Positions 25,888 through 34,763 of a stretch of 64,000 bases of DNA are shown here, in pieces. The stretch comes from an uncultured Acetatifactor sp. (GTDB lineage: Bacteria; Bacillota; Clostridia; Lachnospirales; Lachnospiraceae), in the NCBI GenBank assembly GCA_934426825.1, contig CAKRYI010000001.1:248001-312000 (forward strand). Direction: 5' to 3'. Each line of letters starts with the position of its first letter. Positions within the stretch are counted from its first letter, which is position 1. The translations under genes were made by a program, and so were the position numbers. The notes beneath the pieces were generated by a model. The model searched no databases and was not told where the DNA came from. It saw only the letters and a program-made list of their open reading frames with translations.

Positions 25888-27049
25888 AGTATAATTTCTC
25901 CTTTTTAAAGATTTCCCGCATAATTTCGATTTCTCTGACGGTAACTTCACATTTGGCAAAGGTTCCGTCCTCCGCAAAATGTTTGAACATACTGTCTATA
26001 ATATAATCATAGTCCAGTCCTTTTCCATTGCTTTTCGCCATAAGCTGCTGGATGGTGTTCATGCAGGTGGCGGAACAAATCAGTACCGCCGTTTCCCGGC
26101 TTTTGGCATCCGATTTTTTTCCCAGATATTCCGACAAAATTTTTGCCGCCTCCTTGGGGAAAGGCTGTTCTTCCAGAATATCCGGCTTTTCCTCACACAG
26201 TTTGTGATAATATCCGACACATTTAAGTACCTCTGCATTCATTGACAGCTTGTTGGCAATTCTCTCACAAAAATATGCGGTATGAATACTCTGCATGTAA
26301 TTTTCGCGGGAAGCATTGCGGTACTCCGCTAACAGCGGATTCTCCGTATCATTCAAATCCAGATACTTTTCATGGTTTTTATAAATCGTTGTGGCAGAGA
26401 AAAATTTAAGAATCCCCACCAGTAAAATTCCGGAAATAATAATATTCACACCCGGAATCACAAATGCCTCAAAGTCCGGGCGCTGATTTTCCAAAAGGAT
26501 AATGCCTGCCGTCTCACAAAGGAAAAGACATAGCAGGGACAATATCAGCCGGACTCCGATTTTAAAATTATCCTCCAAATGCCTGAAAAGGGTAACCGCA
26601 AATATTCCGCTCAGGAAATACAAAAAGTAAGCCGGCGCGGCTGCTCCGGTCAGCAGCGTCGGAATCATCAGTAACACCGCTGACGCAATGATTCCGGTAT
26701 ACAAATTGGAAAACAGGGAAAGCAGCACAAAAACCGGCACAAAGGGCCACCCTCTCACCGGTAAATATGCGCACACAAATGCACCTGCCAGTCCCAAAAG
26801 ATAGCAGGCCCAAAACCGGAAATAATGCTTTTCGTTGTCATAATCCAATTCGTTTTCTACATATGCCTGACGCAGACAATATCCCACTATGGCGGCGCCT
26901 GCAATTCCAAGCACCATATTGCTCAGCATGACGTCCTCTGTCTTTTGACGAAAAAAACAGATTGCCCATATTCCGGCGCCTGTCAGTATCAGGCTTAAAA
27001 ATTCCGGCAGCAATTCGCGCCATGTAATCCGTAATTTATTTTCTTCCAT
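25871..27049 (-). CDS. PgpH/YqfF-like membrane protein with degenerate HD domain
   Basis: 392-residue protein at the place normally held by the 7TM-HD c-di-AMP phosphodiesterase PgpH, between phoH and ybeY. It has about six to seven membrane helices (residues 15-235) and a C-terminal cytoplasmic region that aligns to the PgpH HD domain. The extracellular 7TMR-HDED domain is missing, so it is about half the usual length. The metal-site residues are changed: HHS reads MQS, YYHDIGK reads YYHKLCE, and the later HHGT is not present. c-di-AMP hydrolysis is therefore unlikely. ATG 27049 lies inside the end of phoH. Confidence 0.75.
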   Translation of the reverse strand: MEENKLRITWRELLPEFLSLILTGAGIWAICFFRQKTEDVMLSNMVLGIAGAAIVGYCLRQAYVENELDYDNEKHYFRFWACYLLGLAGAFVCAYLPVRGWPFVPVFVLLSLFSNLYTGIIASAVLLMIPTLLTGAAAPAYFLYFLSGIFAVTLFRHLEDNFKIGVRLILSLLCLFLCETAGIILLENQRPDFEAFVIPGVNIIISGILLVGILKFFSATTIYKNHEKYLDLNDTENPLLAEYRNASRENYMQSIHTAYFCERIANKLSMNAEVLKCVGYYHKLCEEKPDILEEQPFPKEAAKILSEYLGKKSDAKSRETAVLICSATCMNTIQQLMAKSNGKGLDYDYIIDSMFKHFAEDGTFAKCEVTVREIEIMREIFKKEKLYYDFLR

Positions 27050-28028
27050 GTCTCTCTCTGCTTCTCGCCTTCTCTTTTGACTCAAAATCATCATATGCTT
27101 TTACAATCTTCTGTACTAATGGGTGTCGTACCACATCTTTACTGGTCAGATTACAGAAAGCAATGTCATCAATCTTGGACAATACTCTTGTAGCCACATC
27201 CAGTCCCGACTTCGTTCCCGACGGCAAATCCTTCTGGGAGGAATCACCCGTTACAATCACCTTGGAGCCGAAACCGATACGGGTCAGAAACATCTTCATC
27301 TGGGCAGGGGTTGTATTCTGTGCCTCGTCCAGAATAATATACGCATTGTCCAGGGTACGTCCTCTCATATATGCCAAAGGTGCCACCTCAATCAGCCCCT
27401 TTTCCATATTCTTTGCAAAACTCTCCGCCCCCATAATCTGATACAGGGCATCATACAAAGGACGAAGATACGGGTCTACCTTGCTCTGCAAATCACCCGG
27501 CAGAAAGCCCAGCTTTTCTCCCGCTTCAATGGCAGGACGGGTCAGAATAATCCGGCTCACCTCATCATTTTTAAAAGCGGTAATCGCCATTGCCATCGCT
27601 AAATACGTCTTACCGGTTCCCGCCGGTCCCAGTCCAAAGACAATCATGTTTTTGCGAATGGCGTCCACATATGCCTTCTGTCCGAGGGTTTTCGGTTTGA
27701 TGGGTTTTCCGTTTATGGTGTGGCAGATACAATCCGTATCAATCTGCGTCACAGCCTCTTCCTGTTCTTCCATTCCCATTGTAATTGCGTAATCCACACT
27801 CTGCTCCTCTATTTCATTTCCCCTCTGGGAAAGAATCGTCAACTGTTTTAATACGTTAATGGCACGTTTAACATTTTGTTCCTCGCCGGTGACACTCACC
27901 ATTCCGTTGCGGTCAACCACCGACACGGAAAAATCATGCTCCAGCTTTTTTACATAGGCATCCTGCATGCCGAAAATCTTCTGCATATCCTCTAAAGGCA
28001 TATCCAGTTTTTGTGAAATTTCACTCAT
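27036..28028 (-). CDS. phoH: PhoH-like ATPase
   Basis: 330-residue cytoplasmic P-loop protein of the PhoH family. An N-terminal KH-like part (about 1-110) precedes Walker A GLGPAGTGKTY (about 131-141). LTRPAIEAGEKLGFLPGDL, Walker B IILDEAQNTTPAQMK and VTGDSSQKDLPSG follow. It is thought to act in RNA metabolism with YbeY. The start overlaps yqfD by 8 nt. Confidence 0.93.
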   Translation of the reverse strand: MSEISQKLDMPLEDMQKIFGMQDAYVKKLEHDFSVSVVDRNGMVSVTGEEQNVKRAINVLKQLTILSQRGNEIEEQSVDYAITMGMEEQEEAVTQIDTDCICHTINGKPIKPKTLGQKAYVDAIRKNMIVFGLGPAGTGKTYLAMAMAITAFKNDEVSRIILTRPAIEAGEKLGFLPGDLQSKVDPYLRPLYDALYQIMGAESFAKNMEKGLIEVAPLAYMRGRTLDNAYIILDEAQNTTPAQMKMFLTRIGFGSKVIVTGDSSQKDLPSGTKSGLDVATRVLSKIDDIAFCNLTSKDVVRHPLVQKIVKAYDDFESKEKARSRERHGRK

Positions 28029-29244
28029 CTGCGTTATTCTCTCCGGTATCCTGTCTCAAAACGGTGACATTGACTCCGACGGATTCCCTGACCAAAAAAT
28101 CTCCTTCCACAATCCATTCACCGCTTCTGGTATCTATTTTAACATTTTTTTCAATTATTTGTACCCCTTTTTCATCTAAACTTGTAAGAAATCCATTGCA
28201 TTTTTCAAGCAACAATGCCTTAGCCTCTTTTAAAGTGTACTCATGCTCCGTATCCTGATACTCCCGATAAGTATAATCCACCCGGTAAACCGGAATGGAA
28301 AGTTTTTCAAACAATAACGGACGGCTCTCTTTGATGACACTGTCATACACCAGAAAGGGACGGCTGCCCGGAATACCGATTTCCTTCTCCCCGATTCGCA
28401 GAAAATGGCTTTTTTTCGTTCTTCCGGTATACTCCCGCCTGACATAATCAAAGGGTAATTTTCCCCGGAACTTTCTCGTATGCTCCAAAATAATATCCGC
28501 ATCCGCATCGACATACTGATATTCCCGCACCGTGGCATCCTCGTTAAAAACCGGAACACTTCCCTCCACAAGCACCGTGTCCTTCTCCACCGTGTCACCG
28601 ATTTTTACTTTCGGAACACCTTTTCTGACTATGATTGACACAACGGTGCCTTCATATTCGGAAATCAAATCCGCCCCTTCCTCATGCTCCTGCAGAGCAG
28701 CAAGAATCGGCGCGTCGTTTTCTTTTACTTCGATTAACAGCTTTGTTCCCGAAAGTCTGGCGGACGTCCACGTCACCTGAGGAAAGGTACGCCGGATTTC
28801 CTTTTCCAGTTCTTCAATGTTAAGCTCCTGCTTTTTCATCCCGACTTTGACCTGAGACCGGTTCAAAAAATCCGTAAAGCTGTCATCCGAAATCTGATAG
28901 TTGCCGGATACCTGAATATCCCAGATAAAAAAAGCCGATGCAAACCAGAAGGACACCGCAAGCACCAGTCCCAGCACAAACACCTTGCGCCTTATCAAAA
29001 CCGGTATAAAAAAGGGTAGTCCGTATCTTTGTAAGACGACTACCCTTGTTCCTGTCTTTTTTACAATGGGACGCAGCTTGTAAAAGCTCCGGAGGCTGAT
29101 ACACATGGAATATACATCGCCTTCCTTCACAATATCCCACAACAGAATGTCCCTGTTCCCGCACAGATTCATAAAGCGCTCCGGTGAAAATCCCCAGACT
29201 TTTATCCGAACGTAACCTTTGAGAACTTTCAAAAAACCAATCAT
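28021..29244 (-). CDS. yqfD: Sporulation protein YqfD
   Basis: 407-residue protein of the YqfD family, made in the mother cell under sigma-E in Bacillus. One membrane segment (about 89-110, LVLAVSFWFASAFFIWDIQVSG) is followed by an extracytoplasmic part that includes a POTRA-like stretch. The yqfC-yqfD-phoH-HD-ybeY order is the conserved Firmicute arrangement. Molecular role unknown. Confidence 0.9.
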   Translation of the reverse strand: MIGFLKVLKGYVRIKVWGFSPERFMNLCGNRDILLWDIVKEGDVYSMCISLRSFYKLRPIVKKTGTRVVVLQRYGLPFFIPVLIRRKVFVLGLVLAVSFWFASAFFIWDIQVSGNYQISDDSFTDFLNRSQVKVGMKKQELNIEELEKEIRRTFPQVTWTSARLSGTKLLIEVKENDAPILAALQEHEEGADLISEYEGTVVSIIVRKGVPKVKIGDTVEKDTVLVEGSVPVFNEDATVREYQYVDADADIILEHTRKFRGKLPFDYVRREYTGRTKKSHFLRIGEKEIGIPGSRPFLVYDSVIKESRPLLFEKLSIPVYRVDYTYREYQDTEHEYTLKEAKALLLEKCNGFLTSLDEKGVQIIEKNVKIDTRSGEWIVEGDFLVRESVGVNVTVLRQDTGENNADE

Positions 29245-29310
29245 GTTACCCTCTCGCCAGCAGAAATAAGAACCTATATCCGAAACAAAAAATTATTTGA
29301 TTTTCCGGAA

Positions 29311-29589
29311 TTACAAATATCGCACGGCACTGATACAGCCGCTGATTTTCATATCCTCGTTGGTATAATAATCCACGGAAAGTTTGGTGCCCTCAAAGCA
29401 GACCTGACAGGTCTTTGCCTGAAGCAGAATCATCTGCTCCGTATATTCGAGAATCCCCCGGTAATTTTCAATCCACGCCTCTCTGTTACCGGTCAGGGTC
29501 ACCCGCAGTGCCCCGGCACAGATGTCCATGGGAAGATGCAGCGACTCTATCAACAATTCTTTTTTGTTTGTTTTTTCTTTCTTCTTCAT
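29311..29589 (-). CDS. yqfC: Sporulation protein YqfC
   Basis: 92-residue protein with the YqfC pattern, including NREAWIENYRGILEYTEQMILLQ. A lysine-rich N-terminus precedes the core. It lies 19 nt after pdp and 66 nt before yqfD. The family is sporulation-linked, with unknown biochemistry. Confidence 0.88.
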   Translation of the reverse strand: MKKKEKTNKKELLIESLHLPMDICAGALRVTLTGNREAWIENYRGILEYTEQMILLQAKTCQVCFEGTKLSVDYYTNEDMKISGCISAVRYL

Positions 29590-29608
29590 GCTAACAGTAT
29601 ATGACTGC

Positions 29609-30913
29609 TCAGGAAATAATATCCCGGATAAAAGGAAGCTCTTTGGGCTTCTGTGCTCCGATATGGCATGCCTTTAAAAACCGTGCATGAGCGGCTTTTG
29701 CCTTATTTTCATCATTGGCATGAATGTAGGCAAGCACATCTCCCTTTTTCACGTATGCACCCACTTTTTTCTCAAGAACCAGTCCCACGGAAAGGTCAAT
29801 CTCACTTTCCTTGGTCTCTCTTCCTCCGCCCAATATCAGAGAACAGATACCGACCTCGTCACAGTCAATGTGATTCAGATAACCTTCCTCCTCTGCCAAA
29901 ACAGGCTGTACCATGGAGGCTTTCGGTAACATTTCCGGATGATAAACCGCCTCCTCGCTTCCGCCCTGCGCCTTTACAAACTGAGCCAGTTTTTTCAAAG
30001 CACTGCCATCCTCTATGGTGCGGCGCAACATTTTCTCCGCACTCTTTTCATCCGAAGCCGCTTTTCCTGCCAAAAGCATCTGTGTTCCCAGTGTCAGGCA
30101 GAGTTTTTCAAAATCCGCCGGTCCGTGACCGTTCAGGGTATCAATCGCCTCTTTTACTTCCAGTGCATTTCCCACCGCATAGCCTAACGGCTGGTCCATA
30201 TCGGAGACAACGGCAACGGTCTTTCTTCCGGCATTGTTTCCGAGACATACCATCTCCCTTGCCAGCGCCAGTGCGTCCTCTTCCTTTTTCATGAATGCGC
30301 CGCTTCCGGTTTTTACGTCCAACACAATGGCATCTGCCCCTGCCGCCAGCTTTTTACTCATAATGGAACTTGCGATTAGGGACATGTTATCCACCGTTGC
30401 CGTGACATCCCGCAGTGCGTACAGTTTCTTGTCCGCTGGCGCCAAATCCGCCGTCTGCCCCATAATGGCGATTCCGATTTTGTTTACATTTTTCACAAAC
30501 TGTTCCGTCGTAAGAGCGGTGGAAAATCCCGGAAAGCTCTCCAGTTTGTCAATCGTTCCTCCCGTGTGTCCAAGTCCTCTGCCGCTCATTTTTGCCACGG
30601 GGATTCCGCAGGCGGCAACCATGGGGGTCAGTGCCAACGAGGTCTTGTCGCCCACGCCTCCGGTGCTGTGCTTGTCCACTTTGATTCCCCGGATGGCAGA
30701 CAAATCCAGTGTCTCTCCGCTGTGCACCATTGCCATGGTCAGATTCAGCGTCTCTGCCTCCGTCATCTTCTGAAAATAAATTGCCATCATCAGTGCGGAT
30801 ACCTGATAATCCGGAATTTTTCCCGCAGTGTAACCCTTGATAAAGAAATCAATCTCTTCCTTTGACAGTTCGCCGCCGTTTCGTTTTTTCATTATGATGT
30901 CGTACATTCTCAT
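29609..30913 (-). CDS. pdp: Pyrimidine-nucleoside phosphorylase
   Basis: Phosphorolysis of uridine/thymidine (and deoxyuridine) to base plus (deoxy)ribose-1-phosphate. At 434 residues it is of normal length. The signature KHSTGGVGDKTSLAL (about 80-94), SGRGLGHTGGTIDKLES and the C-terminal PYNP domain (VGAYVKKGDVLAYIHAN) are present. A GGAGG site lies 10 nt before the ATG. The gene follows nth by 6 nt. I cannot fully separate Pdp from DeoA by sequence alone. Confidence 0.92.
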   Translation of the reverse strand: MRMYDIIMKKRNGGELSKEEIDFFIKGYTAGKIPDYQVSALMMAIYFQKMTEAETLNLTMAMVHSGETLDLSAIRGIKVDKHSTGGVGDKTSLALTPMVAACGIPVAKMSGRGLGHTGGTIDKLESFPGFSTALTTEQFVKNVNKIGIAIMGQTADLAPADKKLYALRDVTATVDNMSLIASSIMSKKLAAGADAIVLDVKTGSGAFMKKEEDALALAREMVCLGNNAGRKTVAVVSDMDQPLGYAVGNALEVKEAIDTLNGHGPADFEKLCLTLGTQMLLAGKAASDEKSAEKMLRRTIEDGSALKKLAQFVKAQGGSEEAVYHPEMLPKASMVQPVLAEEEGYLNHIDCDEVGICSLILGGGRETKESEIDLSVGLVLEKKVGAYVKKGDVLAYIHANDENKAKAAHARFLKACHIGAQKPKELPFIRDIIS

Positions 30914-30919
30914 AGCGTA

Positions 30920-31561
30920 TCATCCTCCCACTCCGACCTTCTTGCAAATATCCTGTAAACAGCATTTATCACAATAGGGACTGGTTCTTGCCGTGCAGAC
31001 CGCCCTTCCGTGCAGTACCAGCCGGTGGCAGAAATCATTTCCCTCCTCCGGTGGAATAATCTTCCACAATTCCTTTTCCACCTTTGCAGGCTCCTTGATA
31101 CCGTCCACCAGTCCCATCCGGTTGGTCAGCCGGATACAGTGGGTATCCGTCACAATTGCCGGTTTGCCAAATACATCTCCCATAATCAGGTTTGCGCTTT
31201 TTCTGCCTACACCGGGCAGTTTTAAAAGAGTATCAAAATCATCCGGCACCTTTCCGCCATACTCATCCCGCAATATTTTCATGCAGGCGCTGATGTCCCT
31301 TGCCTTGCTCTTTCCAAGTCCGCAGGGCTTTACAATGGCTTCGATTTCCTCCACCTTGGCATTTGCCAGGGCATTTACGTCCGGGAACTTTTCATACAGC
31401 TTTTCCACTACAATGTTTACTCTTGCGTCCGTGCACTGTGCCGCCAGTCTCACGCTGACTAACAGTTTCCACGCCTCATCATAGTCTAAGGAGCAGGATG
31501 CCTCCGGATATTCCTTTTTCAACCGTTCAATGATTTCCAAAGCAAGTTGTTTTTTCGTCAT
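30920..31561 (-). CDS. nth: Endonuclease III
   Basis: DNA glycosylase/AP lyase for oxidised pyrimidines, 213 residues. The helix-hairpin-helix LPGVGRKSAN with the catalytic Lys and the later VTDTH with the catalytic Asp are present. The C-terminal cluster ligands occur as C-x7-C-x2-C-x5-C, one residue longer in the first loop than the common C-x6 spacing. ATG 31561 has GAGAGG upstream. It heads the long operon that ends with the COG2509 gene. Confidence 0.94.
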   Translation of the reverse strand: MTKKQLALEIIERLKKEYPEASCSLDYDEAWKLLVSVRLAAQCTDARVNIVVEKLYEKFPDVNALANAKVEEIEAIVKPCGLGKSKARDISACMKILRDEYGGKVPDDFDTLLKLPGVGRKSANLIMGDVFGKPAIVTDTHCIRLTNRMGLVDGIKEPAKVEKELWKIIPPEEGNDFCHRLVLHGRAVCTARTSPYCDKCCLQDICKKVGVGG

Positions 31562-31585
31562 ATCAAAATCCTCTCTATACGAAAC

Positions 31586-31614
31586 ATTATACCGCATCCC
31601 GAATTTACTGACAA
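31586..31614 (-). promoter_or_regulatory. Promoter of the nth operon
   Basis: Minus-strand TTGTCA (31609-31614), a 17-nt spacer and TATAAT (31586-31591), about 25 nt before the nth start codon. Confidence 0.75.
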
Positions 31615-31642
31615 GAAAAAGGGGCAGGTATTCCCCGCCCCA
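31615..31642 (-). terminator. Terminator after rlmH
   Basis: A GC-rich hairpin (GGGGC...GCCCC) directly after the rlmH stop is followed by five T residues on the minus strand. It separates rlmH from the nth promoter. Confidence 0.8.
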
Positions 31643-32122
31643 TCATTTATGATATGGTTCACCGCTTATAATCCGGAATGCCCGGTAAATCTGTTCCGAC
31701 AAAATCACCCGCATCAGTTGATGCGGGAATGTCATTTTTGAAAAACTCAGTGCATAGTCCGAACGCTTAAGTACCGAGGCATGCAGTCCCAAAGAGCCGC
31801 CGATTACAAAGCATATCTGGCTTTTGCCGCCCACGGCAAGCCGCTCTATATAGTCGGCAAACTCCACGCTGGACAATTCCTTTCCGGCAATTTCCAACGT
31901 GCAGACAAAGGCATCCGGCTTTATTTTGGATAAAATCCGCTGTGCCTCCCGCTCCTTAATCTGTTCTTCCTCTGCGGGTGATGCCTTGTCCGGTGTCTTT
32001 TCGTCAGCCACCTCTATGATTTCATATTTACAGTATTTACTCAGCCGCTTGGCATATTCGTCCAACGCATCCCGGTAAAACTTTTCTTTTATTTTTCCGA
32101 CGCAGACAATGGTTATCTTCAT
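31643..32122 (-). CDS. rlmH: 23S rRNA (pseudouridine1915-N3)-methyltransferase
   Basis: SPOUT methyltransferase of 159 residues that methylates pseudouridine 1915 of 23S rRNA. Family features: MKITIVCVGKIKEKFYRDALDEYAKRL at the N-terminus, the SAM-binding FVIGGSLGLH near 105-114, and the C-terminal MTFPHQLMRVILSEQIYRAF...YHK. It overlaps the upstream zinc-ribbon gene by ATGA. Confidence 0.95.
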   Translation of the reverse strand: MKITIVCVGKIKEKFYRDALDEYAKRLSKYCKYEIIEVADEKTPDKASPAEEEQIKEREAQRILSKIKPDAFVCTLEIAGKELSSVEFADYIERLAVGGKSQICFVIGGSLGLHASVLKRSDYALSFSKMTFPHQLMRVILSEQIYRAFRIISGEPYHK

Positions 32123-32994
32123 TCCTTGTCCTCTTCACCGGGGAAAACGTGCTCATACACCTCATCATCAATAAAATGCTCCAGAAATGCCTGGTCCAGA
32201 TTCATAAACTGGTTATTAAACTTCTCCTTTAACTTTTGCACCCGCTTAAAATACAAAAGTTCATCCGTGGTGTTCTGCACATCCTCTATCTCTGCGTCCA
32301 CTGAATCGGCGGTTAAATTTCCCCGATACCACTGAATCATGGTGTCTTTCAATGTATTCTCCGATTCCGCTTTTCTTGCAAAAATCTTTGCATTTTTCAT
32401 AGACACCACGCCCATCACCAAAAAGAGAACAAACACTGCGCTCATGACGCCGTAGAACATATAAGTATTGCCGACATGTATCGGAAGAACTCCCGCGATT
32501 CCAAGAATCACAAAGACCATTCCCACGGCACCTACCAAAAGCAGCGTCCACGCCGAAGAACGGTTTTCCTCCGCACGGGTGCTGCTGTTTAAATACAAAC
32601 CGTCAAAACTGCTTTCTTCCGGCTTTTCTGTTCCGGTTTCCTCCGCTTCGGAAAGTTCTGTTTCACCGCCTACATCCGTTTCCGGCTGTTCCTCTCGTGC
32701 TTCTCTGTTCTGGCTTTCCTTTAAGAAAACGCGGGTCATGGAGACAGCTTTCTGTCTGTCCTCCTCACGGACAAGGAGTTCATAGACCTTGTCTTCCTCG
32801 TCAAACTGTATGGTAACACCCTGTATTTTGTTAAATTCAAGGTATTTTTTCAGTTCCTCCAACTGTTCGCGGTCGCCGAAAGTTACGGAACTCAAATGAG
32901 CAAACTGCTCTTCCTCCACCAGTTCGCAGCCACAGTCCGCACACACGGTAACACCTTCCCGATACTCGTTTTTACATTTAGGACACCAAGGCAT
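32119..32994 (-). CDS. Zinc-ribbon protein with two membrane segments
   Basis: I do not recognise a characterised family. The 291-residue product begins with a four-Cys zinc ribbon (CPKCKNEY...VCADCGCEL, residues 4-25). A domain resembling the DUF2007-type fold (about 33-95), an acidic Glu/Thr linker (about 95-140), two hydrophobic helices (about 147-168 and 178-196) and a soluble C-terminal region rich in charged residues follow. It is translationally coupled to rlmH (ATGA overlap). A sensor or scaffold function is possible but unsupported. Confidence 0.75.
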   Translation of the reverse strand: MPWCPKCKNEYREGVTVCADCGCELVEEEQFAHLSSVTFGDREQLEELKKYLEFNKIQGVTIQFDEEDKVYELLVREEDRQKAVSMTRVFLKESQNREAREEQPETDVGGETELSEAEETGTEKPEESSFDGLYLNSSTRAEENRSSAWTLLLVGAVGMVFVILGIAGVLPIHVGNTYMFYGVMSAVFVLFLVMGVVSMKNAKIFARKAESENTLKDTMIQWYRGNLTADSVDAEIEDVQNTTDELLYFKRVQKLKEKFNNQFMNLDQAFLEHFIDDEVYEHVFPGEEDKE

Positions 32995-33022
32995 AACCCC
33001 TCACCTTCCTTTCCCAAATCTT

Positions 33023-33325
33023 TCAGGCAAATTCGTAATCCATACAAGCTCTGTTACAGGTTACACTTCTCACATATTTTCCGGCTTCCACATGAGCGGG
33101 ATGCGTCTGATAAGTGGCAAGAGCCTCCACCGTTTCAAAAGTGGAAATCAGCGCTACATCCCGGTTGCTGGAAGGCTGCTCGTTGGCAATCACCTGAATA
33201 TCCACAGCACCGGGCACCAAATCTTTAATAGGAACCAGCAGAGATTTCATTTTCTCTGCCGCTTCCTTTTTCTCTGTATCAGACATGGTTTCCAGAAAGT
33301 TCCACAATACAATATGCTTTACCAT
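33023..33325 (-). CDS. Dabb (stress-responsive A/B barrel) protein
   Basis: 100-residue dimeric alpha/beta-barrel type protein. The N-terminus MVKHIVLWNF, the middle part DVALISTFET and the following YQTHPAHVEAGKYV are typical of the Dabb family. No catalytic residue can be assigned. It lies between nfnB and the zinc-ribbon gene with short gaps on both sides. Confidence 0.88.
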   Translation of the reverse strand: MVKHIVLWNFLETMSDTEKKEAAEKMKSLLVPIKDLVPGAVDIQVIANEQPSSNRDVALISTFETVEALATYQTHPAHVEAGKYVRSVTCNRACMDYEFA

Positions 33326-33352
33326 CGTTTTCTCCTTTGTTGAAAAACAAAC

Positions 33353-34738
33353 TTATTTTCCACTCAGATACTCGTCAATTCCTTTTGCTGCAGCTTTTCC
33401 TGCACCCATGGCAAGAATTACGGTTGCCGCACCTGTCACGGCATCACCACCGGCATATACACCCTCTTTGGTGGTCTTACCGTTATTTTCATCTGCAATA
33501 ATGCACTTCCACTTATTGGTCTCCAAACCTTCCGTGGTGGAAGAAATCAACGGATTGGGGGAGGTTCCCAGTGACATAATCACGGTATCCAAATCCATAA
33601 CGAACTCGGAACCCGGTACTTCCACGGGACGTCTTCTGCCGGATTCATCCGGCTCTCCAAGTTCCATCTTGATACATTTCATTCCGGTTACCCAGCCCTT
33701 TTCGTCTGCAAGAATCTCTACCGGATTGGTGAGCAAATCAAAGATAATGCCCTCTTCCTTTGCATGATGAACTTCTTCCACTCTGGCGGGAAGTTCTTCT
33801 TCACTTCTACGATATACAATGTGTACCTCTGCGCCCAAACGAAGTGCGGTTCTCGCTGCATCCATGGCAACATTTCCGCCACCTACCACTGCAACCTTTT
33901 TGCCGCGCATAATAGGGGTATTGGACTCCGGATTAAACGCCTTCATCAGATTGCTTCTTGTCAGGTACTCGTTAGCGGAGAATACGCCGTTGGAGTTTTC
34001 TCCGGGAATACCCATAAATTTGGGAAGTCCTGCACCGGAACCGATAAATACGGCGCTGAATCCCTCCTCGTCCATCAGTTCGTCAATGGTAACGGATTTG
34101 CCCACTACCACGTCTGTCTCGATGGTAACGCCCAATGCCTTTACATTTTCGATTTCTTTTGCCACAACCGCTTCCTTGGGAAGACGAAATTCGGGAATAC
34201 CGTATACAAGCACTCCGCCTGCCTCATGCAGTGCCTCAAAAATTGTAACATCATAACCCATCTTTGCAAGGTCTCCCGCACATGTCAGTCCGGAAGGACC
34301 GGAACCGATAACGGCAACCTTCTTACCCTTCTTCTCCGCTGCGCCGTTGGGTTTTACACCGTTCTCTCTTGCCCAGTCGGCAACAAAACGCTCCAGCTTA
34401 CCGATGGAAATAGGCTCTCCCTTGATTCCGCGGATACATTTTCCTTCACACTGGCTCTCCTGAGGACATACACGTCCGCAGACAGCAGGCAGGGCGCTGG
34501 ACTCGCTGATAACGTGGTAAGCAGCTTCCACATCACCGTCTTTTACCTTCTCGATAAAGCCCGGAATATTGATAGCAACAGGGCATCCCTTGATACACTG
34601 TGCATTTTTACAGTTGATACATCTGGAAGCCTCTTCCATAGCTTCCTCTTTATTGTAACCGAGGCAGACCTCTTTGAAATTGGCTGCACGCTCTTTTGCA
34701 TCCTGCTCTCTGACAGGAACTCTCTTTAATACGTCCAT
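33353..34738 (-). CDS. nfnB: NfnB: NADPH-binding subunit of the ferredoxin:NADP+ transhydrogenase
   Basis: 461-residue flavoprotein homologous to the small subunit of glutamate synthase. N-terminal Cys motifs CINCKNAQCIKGCP and CGRVCPQESQCEGKC bind two [4Fe-4S] clusters. The FAD site VAVIGSGPSGLTCAG and the NADP site VAVVGGGNVAMDAARTA follow, and the C-terminal part has GVYAGGDAVTGAATVILAMGAGKAAA. It is usually annotated gltA. Because nfnA lies 25 nt upstream and no glutamate synthase large subunit is near, electron-bifurcating NfnAB (NADH + 2 reduced ferredoxin + 2 NADP+) is the better reading. Confidence 0.88.
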   Translation of the reverse strand: MDVLKRVPVREQDAKERAANFKEVCLGYNKEEAMEEASRCINCKNAQCIKGCPVAINIPGFIEKVKDGDVEAAYHVISESSALPAVCGRVCPQESQCEGKCIRGIKGEPISIGKLERFVADWARENGVKPNGAAEKKGKKVAVIGSGPSGLTCAGDLAKMGYDVTIFEALHEAGGVLVYGIPEFRLPKEAVVAKEIENVKALGVTIETDVVVGKSVTIDELMDEEGFSAVFIGSGAGLPKFMGIPGENSNGVFSANEYLTRSNLMKAFNPESNTPIMRGKKVAVVGGGNVAMDAARTALRLGAEVHIVYRRSEEELPARVEEVHHAKEEGIIFDLLTNPVEILADEKGWVTGMKCIKMELGEPDESGRRRPVEVPGSEFVMDLDTVIMSLGTSPNPLISSTTEGLETNKWKCIIADENNGKTTKEGVYAGGDAVTGAATVILAMGAGKAAAKGIDEYLSGK

Positions 34739-34763
34739 TTTTTCTCTCCCTTATCTGTTCTCT

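Noticed and set aside
33764..34729. 321-codon open frame on the plus strand
   Set aside because: It lies wholly inside nfnB on the opposite strand. There is no convincing ribosome site, and the product has no recognisable domain; it is a codon-bias shadow.
33353..34738. Glutamate synthase small subunit
   Set aside because: The homology is real, but no large subunit is near and nfnA is directly upstream, so NfnB is the better name.
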